A stretch of DNA of 64,000 nucleotides from the NCBI GenBank assembly GCA_964017065.1, contig OZ024783.1, positions 16,316,561 to 16,380,560 of the forward strand. The letters are read 5' to 3'. The notes beneath the pieces are model-generated. The model ran no database searches. It saw nothing but the letters and a program-made list of their open reading frames with translations, and was not told where the DNA came from. The translations under genes were made by a program, and so were the position numbers. Source of the stretch: Haliclona indistincta (taxonomy: Eukaryota; Porifera; Demospongiae; Haplosclerida; Chalinidae). Below, piece after piece: positions 23,301 to 34,106 of this stretch. How positions within the stretch are numbered: the stretch's first letter is position 1; the number at the start of each line of letters is the position of its first letter.

Positions 23301-24905
23301 CAGACGAGAGAGATGGTAGGCTAAGTTTTCAGTCACCTTGCTCCAGATTACTAAAGCGCTTTGCCTTCGTTTGAACTGAACAGTCTGACAAATACTGAAG
23401 TCGTTTGTCATCTTCTTAAAACTTGGATAAAGCTGTTGAGCTTTCTCAAACTGCTTCAACAGTTGCTTGATGTCCGTGAGAGCAGCTTGTTGTTCAGGAG
23501 CAAGGAAAGAGTCGATCGGGTAAGGGCTCGTAGAGTCACGAGAATTATCCGAATCGAACGAACCTTGTTGCTTGAGTGTCTCAGGAGCCTTCTCGTCTTC
23601 TTCACATACCGTTATAGAGCTATGTGGTGTAGGGTCTTCGCTGGGTAAAGACTGCAGTTGCTCGTATTCATCACGATTGACAGTTCCCTCGAAAAACTGG
23701 TCCATCGTTGCGAACTGGTATTTACTGATGTTGTCAAGAATTCGATAAATTTCACTGCGTTGCTCATAGTCAAACCGATGCTGTTCCAAAACGTCGCGAT
23801 TGGACAGGTAGGCGCGCAACTCGAGCCAAATCGTGTCCATATCTGGGTCAAATGGGCTGTCAGCTTGAAGATCTTCTGAGTATTGGCGAGGCATGTGGGT
23901 ACCGGTTAAACCTTTGGAGTTGGTGTTCGAAGTATTGCGCATGTTGTGTTGCTGATGAGAATATACATGAAGCTTGATAGTGCGGAGAAAATTGCGATAG
24001 AACTTCTTGCGCTCCGGTGGGCAGACCATGACTTGACCAAGATGTCCAGTGTAAGGAAGTGAGAACTGAGCATCGCTCTGCGATCGTTGTAAGCGGCCAT
24101 GACCGGGGCTGATTAAAGCAGCGATATCTCGGCTTTGGAGTGACTGGTACATAGGGCCCTCGCTTTGTGAAGGTGCTAGTCGAGTTGAGTCAAGTCTTGG
24201 GGTAAAGAAGTGCGGTACCTCTGCCTTCCCTAAAAGTGGAGGCTCAGAATAATCAATTTCTTCATTCTCTGGAGAACCATCGTTTTCTACAGATTGTTCT
24301 CCTTCAACACCTAATTCTTCATCTTGCTGGCTAAACTGGACTTGTGGCGGTGAAGGCACCTGCCTGTCCTCCATCAAATTCACCTTGTTGTCTCGATGCT
24401 TTTCTCGGCTTTTCTGGTACCTCTTCTTTCCTCCCTTGCCCGCTTCAACCTCATCTTTGACGGCGCCTGGTTGAATCCTTCCACTTCCTCTTCTCTTTCT
24501 CTCTCTCCCCGTGAATGGTGGTACGTCCGGTACAGTTGATCGTCGCTGTTGAAGCGCAAGATGGAAAGACGAGTCACTGTCCATATCCGCTGTGGAGTAA
24601 GACTTGTACAATGGTAGCTGCCTTCTGTCTTCCTCCCCCAAAGCAGGTGAACGTTTGTGTTTATTTGCACGACGTTCCTGCTTCAACTGGCGCTCACATT
24701 TTGGTGGGGTTGTCCCTGGTTGACAATAATAGTCCCAATTGTCAAGAGAAGACTCGGACGGAACATTCCTAAAACTTGGCAGCTCAGGTACTTCTTCTGT
24801 TTCCTCCTCCTCGAGTCTTGATGGTCTTGCATGTAGGCTTGACTCAGGATCTTCCTCGTAATGGAAGTGCATCCCATTGTCCTCTTCATCCTCCTCGTCA
24901 TTCAT
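6167..24905 (-). CDS. MAP3K4: MAP3K4 (MEKK4/MTK1) orthologue, complete
   Basis: Ser/Thr MAP kinase kinase kinase that phosphorylates MKK3/4/6-type kinases upstream of p38/JNK. Twenty coding exons join in frame (1669 aa; human about 1600): 24905-22734, 21596-21492, 20980-20822, 20578-20442, 20127-20017, 18745-18646, 17893-17810, 17311-17063, 16687-16538, 16019-15879, 15516-15380, 10775-10615, 10072-9854, 9251-9073, 8779-8573, 8286-8170, 7779-7620, 7572-7453, 6965-6868, 6370-6167. The C-terminal kinase has the G-loop GEGQFGKV (from residue 1415), AVK lysine 1436, HRDIK (Asp1527) and DFG (1544-1546), and ends ALLGHTFVKV as in MEKK4. The helical region also matches MEKK4 (HWMSYALTKC, then RWAQKGMEFL). 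The N-terminal exon is long, acidic and low in structure. The start is the first ATG after the 3' splice site at 24909; a 5'UTR exon probably ends near 25115 (GTGAA|GTAAGC). Catalytic residues are intact. Confidence 0.93.
6371..6836. repeat. (GA)n/GGGA purine microsatellite in last MAP3K4 intron
   Basis: Almost pure GA/GGGA on the plus strand, so a pyrimidine tract on the sense strand of the minus-strand gene. It starts at the base next to the 3' splice site of the last exon (6370). Internal ~105-bp blocks are duplicated (about 6420-6540 and 6560-6690). The open frames across it are artefacts. Confidence 0.95.
7078..7292. repeat. 26-bp minisatellite, about 8 copies
   Basis: Units built on GGGCTAGGATGGGTGG followed by GGCTAGAGTA repeat with a 26-bp period inside a MAP3K4 intron (between exons 6965-6868 and 7572-7453). 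The third-last unit is a variant (GGGAATAGAATA). The plus strand is G-rich. Confidence 0.9.
8030..8135. repeat. Decayed CAGTGGAACC-family MITE
   Basis: Contains AATCCGGACACCCCTGTAAT and ends ATTAGCGGGGTTCTACTGTA, a degenerate version of the ends seen at 45741-45909. It lies in a MAP3K4 intron. Confidence 0.45.
8287..8455. repeat. GGGA/GAA purine tract at a MAP3K4 3' splice site
   Basis: Imperfect GAGGGA/GAAGGA tract beginning at the 3' splice site of exon 8286-8170. It is pyrimidine on the coding strand. Confidence 0.85.
11065..14917 (-). mobile_element. Intact TTAA-target DNA transposon (Kolobok-like)
   Basis: A 3845-bp element (11069-14913) has 15-bp terminal inverted repeats, GGTGGCGGTATACCG and its inverse, flanked by TTAA target duplications at 11065-11068 and 14914-14917. 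It sits in the MAP3K4 intron between exons 15516-15380 and 10775-10615, in the same orientation as the host gene. It carries one two-exon gene (see 11205-14148) and about 760 bp of non-coding DNA at the 5' end. TTAA targets are used by Kolobok and piggyBac. The encoded protein is not piggyBac-like and the ends do not start CCY, so Kolobok or an allied superfamily is preferred. Perfect ends and an open frame suggest recent insertion. Confidence 0.9.
11205..14148 (-). CDS. Transposase with C-terminal YqaJ-type nuclease domain
   Basis: Two exons, 14148-12474 and 12418-11205, join across a 55-bp GT-AG intron (12419-12473) in frame to give 962 aa. Exon 1 carries the transposase-like region: ANVASVWGQMATGGGHARLE, SVVVDAGWSKRS, VRNKYCSVC, FVGDGDSSVYPNL and VECSNHAVK. 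This is the pattern I associate with the Pfam 'Mutator-like transposase' domain in invertebrate proteins. A Ser/Asp-rich linker with a 39-bp (13-residue) tandem repeat follows (about 12780-12905). Exon 2 looks like a lambda-exonuclease/YqaJ domain, with GASPDGLV and GIVEYKNL supplying the Asp and Glu-x-Lys metal-binding residues and a downstream FYQIQATMYCTG. The start is the only ATG before the domain; a basic N-terminus (MGNKKNKY) may bind DNA. No stop or frameshift was seen. Confidence 0.85.
15520..15797. repeat. GGGA microsatellite at a MAP3K4 3' splice site
   Basis: GGGAGGGA/GAGAGAAGGA tract directly against the 3' splice site of exon 15516-15380. Sense strand is pyrimidine. Confidence 0.95.
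16021..16395. repeat. GA / GACA microsatellite at a MAP3K4 3' splice site
   Basis: GA repeats with an internal GACA block (about 16140-16170) start one base from the 3' splice site of exon 16019-15879. Sense strand is mostly pyrimidine. Confidence 0.95.
17381..17582. mobile_element. Short MITE with TATAGCGGGTAA ends
   Basis: TATAGCGGGTAAATTT at the left is inverted at the right as TTACCCGCTATA. The interior has repeated TTTGGCGAAT/TTCGCCAAA motifs. It lies in a MAP3K4 intron. A TA target is likely (mariner type). Confidence 0.75.
18288..18458. mobile_element. Hairpin MITE with GAAGATCTTGCAT arms, copy 2
   Basis: Arms start TACAGCGGTTTTCGAAGATC and pair with GATCTTCGAAAAACGCTGTA; the inner arm includes GACCGGAAGTATCATGACGT. 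It shares its outer motif and a central CCAATCAAACGCAC with 5102-5281. It appears inserted inside a decayed CAGTGGAACC-type MITE (about 18160-18640). Confidence 0.8.
18960..19964. repeat. 67-bp minisatellite, 15 copies, with 5-unit super-repeat
   Basis: Exactly 15 units of 67 bp fill 1005 of the 1271 bp of the MAP3K4 intron between exons 20127-20017 and 18745-18646. Each unit holds CCTAGCTAGCTGRCTG, the palindrome AGTGATCACT and GGTTCCACTGTACTGTTTGG. The R position reads G A G A A, G A G A A, G A G G G along the array, so the array probably grew in blocks of five units. Confidence 0.97.
20150..20400. repeat. GGGA/GA microsatellite near a MAP3K4 3' splice site
   Basis: Purine-rich plus strand, beginning about 25 bp from the 3' splice site of exon 20127-20017, after a short GTGAGTGAGTGGG spacer. 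Confidence 0.95.
21600..22044. repeat. GGGA/GAA microsatellite at a MAP3K4 3' splice site
   Basis: A 445-bp purine tract starts four bases from the 3' splice site of exon 21596-21492. Its distal 120 bp are pure GGGA repeats. Confidence 0.95.
22547..22708. repeat. MITE fragment with GTATTTTCTCGAATAAAAGC end
   Basis: The left end resembles the widespread CCGTATTTTCTCGAATAA transposon terminus, and the right end (CTATTCGATGAAATACAGTA) is its imperfect inverse. A (CA)n microsatellite lies nearby at 22161-22189. It is in a MAP3K4 intron. Confidence 0.5.
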
Positions 24906-24908
24906 GAC

Positions 24909-27233
<2,325 letters not shown>

Positions 27234-27335
27234 GTACGTCGTATACATGCCATTATGCGATTGCGCGCACCCACGTGGCGATTGATTCGTGCTAACGCAG
27301 TCTTTCCCACTTCCCCATTTATAGATCCAGCCAAC

Positions 27336-29141
27336 ATGTATGACTTGGTCCTGCGTGCTGAGAACGTGACCGATGCGCCTGCAGGCGATGACATCTGCTC
27401 TAGGCAGGATCCCGGTCTGTACATCCAGATCATGGGAACACTCGTCTTCGTGCTCGTCTGGCCGTTCATCGTCTTGGACATGAAGTGGTTCCCTCTCGGT
27501 CGACCGGCTGCTGCTCTGGTTGGTGGGTTGCTCATGGTAGTATTTCAGATAGTAACGCAGGACGAGGTGTATGAGATCCAAGGAGAAAGGGGCAACTTGC
27601 AAACAATCTTTCTACTGATCGGTATGATGATGTTGTCGTTTTATTTTGATCGCGAAGGACTGTTACGAATCGTTTCGCTGTGGATTTTCGGTGACTGTGA
27701 CAAACCGTTCCGTAAGATCTTATGGAAGGTGTGTCTCTTGTCAGCTGCTCTATCTGCTTTCATCACCAACGATGCTGCTGTGCTTGTCATCACTCCTCTG
27801 CTGCTGTCAGAAATGATCAAACAAGGACGAAGCAAGAGGGAACTGCTACCACTCTGCCTGGGTATAGCCACATCTGCCAACATTGGCAGTGCAGCCACTG
27901 TCTTTGGAAACCCTCAGAATGCTTTCATTGCCTCTGCTGGTGAAGTTGCTTTGATTGACTTCTTCATTGCTGAGCTACCCGCTGCAATATTCGGCACATT
28001 CCTCAGTCTAGGTTTACTTCACTTGTTTTTCTTCCGAGTCATCTTGGGCAGGTACGATAATGACAATGGTGAAACCGAGTCTATCCGTGAAGCAAATGGA
28101 GCGGGCACATCTGGATACAATGTTCCGGTTAGCTTGGCTGAAGAGAGAGAATCCGTTGCCTTGAGTCACGATCAGAGTGAGCAGCCTTACTTGTCAAGCC
28201 AACTAGCCAAGGAGAGAGAAATGGTCTACAGCACTGAAAATTTGAGCAGATCTGGTTCAACACACAATGTCCCTAAGAGCAGGTCACGTTACAGCATGCC
28301 CGGATCCCAGGGCGGTCGAGATCAGCCACCACACTCTGCCAGCAACCCGAACATGAAGAAAGGTGTCCCTGATATCCAACTTGAAGATGCAAGTGATGCA
28401 ATGAAGGGCAAAATGAATGGAGTCAACGATAAACAACCAACCCCAGAGGAAGATGAAACCAGGGTCCGTGGCATCATGGAACGTACTTGGAGGGAGAAAA
28501 TCTTCATTCTTTGGTTGTGCTTTGTGTCCGTCGCCCTAGTTGTTCTTCTTGCTGTGCCTCCTCCTCCAACCGTCACTGTTGAGTTCAACCTCGGGTGTAT
28601 CCCTCTTGCTGCTGCCATCTCGACTATGTTGGCTGATACCATCATCAACCGTAGGTATGCTTACGACTGCATGCTGAAGATTGACTGGACTGTCATCCTC
28701 ATGTTCATGGGCCTCTTCATTTGGCTTGGTGGTTTCCAAAACACCTGCTTCCCATACCTGCTGTTCAATGCTCTGGCTCCTTACATGAATCTCTTCAAAA
28801 TAGAAGGAGTTCTGCTTTTTTCAGTCTTCGTCCTCATCGGATCGAACATCTTCAGCAATGTGCCTTTGGTGATCTTGATCGTCCATCGCATTGACGAGTT
28901 GTGTGGAGATGAACCATGCACTGGTCCACTTGGAGGCCTTTTGCTTGCATGGGTATCGACTGTAGCTGGTAACTTCACTCTCATTGGGAGTGTAGCAAAC
29001 CTGATTGTGGCAGAGAAAGCTCGCAGCTCTGCAGACTTCCGCCTCACATTCTTTGCCTACCTTCGATTTGGAGCGATCTCTACAGTCATTGTCATCTTCA
29101 CTGCCTTGCCTATTGTGTACTTCTTGGGCAGGATTGCTTAG
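27336..29141 (+). CDS. ArsB/NhaD-type ion permease (Lsi2-like)
   Basis: A 601-aa polytopic membrane transporter of the ArsB/NhaD/SLC13-related superfamily, with an uninterrupted coding exon. The start at 27336 follows a 5'UTR intron (27234-27324, AAG|GTACGT...TTTATAG). The open frame extends to 27210 only by reading through that intron. About ten to twelve hydrophobic segments lie in two halves, split by a hydrophilic Ser/Arg-rich loop (about residues 245-385; SRSGSTHN, SRYSMPGSQGG). Conserved half-site motifs are ITNDAAVLVITPLL (from residue 143) and TSANIGSAATVFGNPQNAF (NPQN at 192-195), with a matching SNIFSNVPLV and AWVSTVAGN in the second half. The family exports oxyanions, arsenite or silicic acid; plant Lsi2 belongs here, and ArsB proteins have been linked to silicon transport in sponges. 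Substrate cannot be read from sequence. Confidence 0.85.
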   Translation: MYDLVLRAENVTDAPAGDDICSRQDPGLYIQIMGTLVFVLVWPFIVLDMKWFPLGRPAAALVGGLLMVVFQIVTQDEVYEIQGERGNLQTIFLLIGMMMLSFYFDREGLLRIVSLWIFGDCDKPFRKILWKVCLLSAALSAFITNDAAVLVITPLLLSEMIKQGRSKRELLPLCLGIATSANIGSAATVFGNPQNAFIASAGEVALIDFFIAELPAAIFGTFLSLGLLHLFFFRVILGRYDNDNGETESIREANGAGTSGYNVPVSLAEERESVALSHDQSEQPYLSSQLAKEREMVYSTENLSRSGSTHNVPKSRSRYSMPGSQGGRDQPPHSASNPNMKKGVPDIQLEDASDAMKGKMNGVNDKQPTPEEDETRVRGIMERTWREKIFILWLCFVSVALVVLLAVPPPPTVTVEFNLGCIPLAAAISTMLADTIINRRYAYDCMLKIDWTVILMFMGLFIWLGGFQNTCFPYLLFNALAPYMNLFKIEGVLLFSVFVLIGSNIFSNVPLVILIVHRIDELCGDEPCTGPLGGLLLAWVSTVAGNFTLIGSVANLIVAEKARSSADFRLTFFAYLRFGAISTVIVIFTALPIVYFLGRIA

Positions 29142-29510
29142 TGCAAGAACCGAACTTAAAATAGGAGTCCTAGAACATGTCTTAGCTGAAACTGTAGACA
29201 ATGTATGCATGTGTGCGATTATTGTGCAATAATATTCAGTCTATCTACACTTCCCTTCAAATAATAATTGTGTGATAATAGTGAAAATTCACATCTTTAC
29301 ATTTATTTGCTGTATATATTAGTTAAAATTTGTATCAATGTTTGACAGAAAAATTGAGTTAATGTAAATTAAATTAATATTAAGCTGTTCGGCCAAGGCT
29401 GTTAGTATTATTGACAAAATTAATAACTTGTTGTTGTCTGAAAAGTATTGCTGTGAATCGATTCTAAGTAACTTTACAATACTATTATATTAACTGTAAC
29501 TCTATTATAA
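29142..29510. other. Convergent 3' region, ArsB-like and HUNK-like genes
   Basis: AT-rich 369 bp between two stop codons on opposite strands. It probably holds both 3'UTRs. No other signal is seen. Confidence 0.6.
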
Positions 29511-31282
29511 TTACACTGTGATACGTTGCATCATTTCTTGACAAATGTTTTCAAATGATCCATGACTGCCTCCAGAGAGCCATTCGAAATGAAGTGTACA
29601 GGAATTGTCTAATCTGTTTGCTTTTGTTACGGATACTTGGAATGACATGTGGTTGTGCCTACATCTAAGCTTGTCTCCAATTTTCATTTCTTGCTTCATA
29701 TGCATTGTATCCGCGACTCTCTTCAATTCACCTATCACAGCATAAACTGGTAGATCGCTTTTCAAATGGTAGTCAGCAGCAGATGGAGTAATGGGGCTTA
29801 TCTTTCGTGCCGGACTATCAATTCTTGCTGGAGACTTTGTTCTGTAGTTGTCGTGTGGAGAAGGTGCTAATCTCGTCATTGCTGAATCGGGAACAAATCC
29901 TAATCCACCTGGCGTTGACTTTCGGCGATTAGCCTGAATCTCATTTTTGGGAGGTTTCGTAGGGTACAGTTGAGGCAAATGAGGTCTACTGTTGCTGGGG
30001 CTCTCGATAAAGAATCCAACTTGATGAGAAGAGTCTAACGATTCTTCATTTGGAAGGTTGAGTGGATCAAGTGAAAAGGATTCTGAATTCTGACGATCAA
30101 GCCGATCTGGAAATGATTTTGGTAGCGGGATCTTACGTGGGGAGAAGGCTACATATCGGCCTGATGACATTGGCTGCTCAACAGGCTGCAAATCGTGCTC
30201 CAGCGGATCTGACGGAAGAGACATCTTCTTAATTCGTTGGCTGGGCTGTGTCGTGTACACACCAGTTGGTCGAGTCTCTGCAAGAAGAAGAAATATCAAG
30301 TAAAATAATTTTAGTGTTATGCATAATACGGTTTTTAAAAGCTGAGTTGTGCACTTGCCTCTTTGGTGTAAGATCTTCTGGTATTCTGATAGCGTGCTTT
30401 CATGAGGGACCGAATATCGTCTATCTTCTCTGTGCCTCATAGTTCGTGTGTAGTTTCCTTGTCTTTGAGGTGTCTCGTTTGTAAACTGACCTGATATCGG
30501 CCGAGGTCTTCGTGACTGCTGTGACCGCATGAGGACCTCTGTTCCACTCTCCGCCCTCTGTTTGATTGAAGAATTTATCACGACTAAGGTATGCACAACT
30601 ACTGTTACATACCCTTCTTCGATCACTGCTTGGTAGATATGTTGGTACTGTAGCTACTGACATAGCATCATCTGCTCCCTCATAGTAACCATGGTCTTTC
30701 GACAACCTTTTGACAGGTCTCTTCTTTTTTACATCTCTCTTGTATCGAGCCAGTCGACTTGATATTAGATGATAGATTGCTGAGCTTGAAGTAGCTCTGT
30801 TAGTGAGTAGATCTTGCTTAATGCTATGAGCTGTGTCTACTTTCAGTACAGCCACCATATGTTCAATGATGTCCTCATTGATATCTGGCTGTGCAATGCG
30901 GTTTGGGTACGGGGCTGGCTGGAACGGAACCTTAGATTTTTCACTCAGCCATTGGTGCTGAAACACATCAGCCATTGAGATTCTTCTCTCTGGGTTGGGC
31001 ACAAGCATTCGCTTGACAAGATCTTTGCAGCCTATAGTGTGAAAAGTAATGTGTGAATGAGCTATCTCATTAGTGAGAAAATGTGTACTATAGAGATCTG
31101 AATAATGATAGTGAGTGATGAACAAGGTGTGATGTGTCTTACTGTCTGTTAGATGGCTCGGAATTGGATTCATCTTGTTCTGTAGCATCTTAGCATGTAG
31201 AGCTGTGATATTGAATGGCTCAACAGTGTATGGTAGTGCTCCTGTTAGCATGGCGTACATGTTGACACCACTGCACCAAGCA

Positions 31283-31325
<43 letters not shown>

Positions 31326-33459
31326 TTGTGAGTGGGAGTACACAAGTAGAGTAGTTGCTTACATGCTCCATACGTCAACTGATTTGTCGTACTCTTTCTG
31401 ACCAAGCAGCTCAGGAGCAGCGTATGCTGGACTACCACATTGTGTACGACAATGCAGTTCTTCTCCACTTTCTGAATCTTTGATATACTCTTCATTACTG
31501 AGACCAAAGTCTGCATCAAAAGTTACAGTAGTAATTGAATTTTTGCCCATTTTTGGAACATAAAGTGTCAGGTTATTATAGTGTTCACACCTCATGAATA
31601 GTATAACGATAATTATACTTGTTCATAAAAATTAATGCATGCACACAAAATATAGCTACGCTCCTACATATTGTTTCTTCTCTCCAATGATTATAATTAT
31701 TTCTCTGAAGTTAGCTTACCTATCAGTTTAATGTCTTTGTTGTGATCTAAAAGAAGATTCTCTACCTTCAGATCTCTGGAGAAGGAAGAAAAATATTATT
31801 AGTGTTTATGTAACACAATGAAAGCATATATCCCAGTAGTGGCACGATAATTATTATAATTACTGCATTAATCATTATTCATAGGTATTATTTCTATCTA
31901 AAGATGACTGTGACTATGGCACGGAAGTCATGCATCTCACCAATGAAACGTATTCATTGATACATGAATATTTATTGACTAGACAGGTGAAGATGTAGTC
32001 AGACAAACTTTGTCCTTGAGGGCACCTTAAGACCACAGTGAAGACACACACGATCACAATATCCTGTGGACCGTGGTATTATTTTGTTGGCAGCTGTTCT
32101 TGATAGTGATATCATTATAATTTTGAACTACTCAAAATTAAGTAATTCTATGAGCTGCTTTGAATAGACACTTCCATTAAACTATTGGCTATTCAGGGAA
32201 AGGATTATTTTTTGCATTTTTAGCAGGCAATCATTCTGCTAAAGTCAATAGGCAAGTTAGCTGACCCTCAATAATGTGACTCAAGGCGTATAATACAGTG
32301 TCTCAACCTCTCAAATGCAGAAGCCGCATCACATTTACTGCGGGATGCTTGACACAATATTTCTGTGTATATATTTCAACCTCTGAAATTTGAATGCCTC
32401 TTAAATCTGGACAACAAATTCAAACTGGTGTTTAGATCATAAATGCTAATTGTAAAATTTTCTTAAGCTTCTCCCTGAAACACACTTCACATAATAATAC
32501 CTGTGCAGAATCCCTGCTCTGTGAAGGTGGTCCACTGCTGACACTATTTGTTTGGTATACTTTCGAGTCTCATCCTCGCTCAAGTGATGGTGCTTCTCAA
32601 TGTAGCCCATTAATTCGCCACCTAAAAGCAACGAAATGTATATGACACAAGTTACAAGTTACTATAAAGTTATTTTATATCTTAGTATCTGTGGGCTTTC
32701 TAAGTACAGTAGACTTTCTCAGTATAGGCACATGCAGGACTACTGGTTTGTCTTTATGTATGTAAAATTTTGTGAGTCTAGTCATCAAAATTAATGCTCT
32801 TCAGCAGTTTTTTCTTATCATCCTGTTCGAAAACTAAGAATGAAATTAAAAGAGTGGGCGTGTCTTATTTTTACTTGTAAAGGAGAGTTTGAAAGCTATG
32901 GGTGGATATAATTTTATAGTAGATCATAACCGTCACACATACCAGTGCAGAGCTCGGTGATAAGATAGTAGTTGTTCTCTGTCTCTATCACTTCGTACAG
33001 TTGGACTATGTTCGGATGACGCACTTTCTGCAGTAGTCGTGCCTCTCTCTTGAAGTTCTTAGCTACATAGGCATCTTGTAGTGCTTTCTTCTTATCAATC
33101 ACCTTCATTGCAACCTATGGATTAAATTTTAATAACAATTTTGACCGTTTAGAAATTTTGACCTTTTCTCCCACAAGAATATTGAACGCTTCCTTAACTT
33201 TTGCAAACGAGCCCTCGCCGAGTGTTGTTCCAACAAAATAGTTGTAGACCTTCTTTGTGTGAGCGTATCCGTGAAGATCGTCCTCCGGGACGTTGGCTAC
33301 TGCTGTAGGGAGCTGTGATATGGGCGCGGCTACAGTTGGGCCCATGTCAGGATCAGTAGAGCTATGTGGCAGGCGGGAACGCTGCTTGGGCTTGATGCGT
33401 AGTGAGTGATCTAACCGCACATTTACCCCGGGAAAGCGATCAGTCACCTCCAGCGACAT
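29511..33459 (-). CDS. HUNK: HUNK-like Ser/Thr kinase, copy A
   Basis: CAMK-like (SNF1/AMPK-related) kinase. Nine exons join in frame to 768 aa: 33459-33163, 33114-32943, 32621-32501, 31775-31720, 31510-31363, 31270-31143, 31031-30613, 30557-30359, 30277-29511. Kinase motifs are [17 protein letters not shown] (Lys103), HRDLKVEN (Asp198), DFGLSNEEY (Asp216) and [31 protein letters not shown] is diagnostic of HUNK. The C-terminal ~90 residues (from [19 protein letters not shown] to the end) look like a KA1-type membrane or autoinhibitory module. The middle is Ser/Pro/Arg-rich and disordered. The intron after 30359 uses a GC donor (AGAG|GCAAGT) where copy B has GT. The start ATG aligns with MSFEV of copy B. 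It lies head-to-tail with copy B, which has identical intron phases. Confidence 0.9.
31284..31322. repeat. (GA)n near exon 6 splice acceptor of HUNK-like A
   Basis: Starts about 14 bases from the 3' splice site (31271). The paralogous site in copy B (35966-35978) has only a GA stub, so the tract expanded after duplication or was lost in B. Confidence 0.9.
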
Positions 33460-34106
33460 CCCGGCTTCTTCTCGTGGTTATGTTCCTGCAGGAGAAAGGT
33501 GGGCGGGGCTGGTTAGCTGCAACCTCGCTAAGAGCGATGGTTCTTTACTTTGCCAATGTCGGTACAGACACGTACAGCCAGCTAGCTGTCCGAGTTGCGA
33601 GTTGACCTTGCCTATCTGCAGCAGTTGAAGGCATGTATTCTGCTGCTGGGTGGTATGGGAGCCATGAATAAAGACGTGATGTTATTCATACGTAGCATAG
33701 CTCTCCCAAAGCACATGCATGCTTGATAGAGATATGTACAACTACTATACAGTAACTATTGTAGAGTGATACTACTATAGTATTACCTCTCGATTCAAAC
33801 TAGCTAATCAATCGGATTGTGCGGTTAGCTCATTTGATCGCAGTCTTGTCTGACAAGCTAATTAAGTTAGAAAGATTTTATCTTTATTCAAGTATATGTT
33901 GTAACAAATTCATAATAATAATTATTATACTCTTGGTTGTAATGACATGAAATAATACAAAAGCATAAATAACTTAAAATAGCTGCCGTTGATTGAAAAG
34001 TTGTGTCAATAGTGAACATGATAAGAGTTCAACACTTTTGCAAAGACAATGTTGACTGAGTACCAAATTATAGTCAATTGTATATTAAATAAAAATTAAT
34101 TATAGT
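33460..34106. promoter_or_regulatory. Upstream region of HUNK-like A / 3' end of HUNK-like B
   Basis: A CTCCTGCAG|GAA 3' splice site just upstream of the start (about 33483), also present upstream of copy B, suggests a non-coding first exon. The remainder is AT-rich with no coding signal. Confidence 0.45.
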
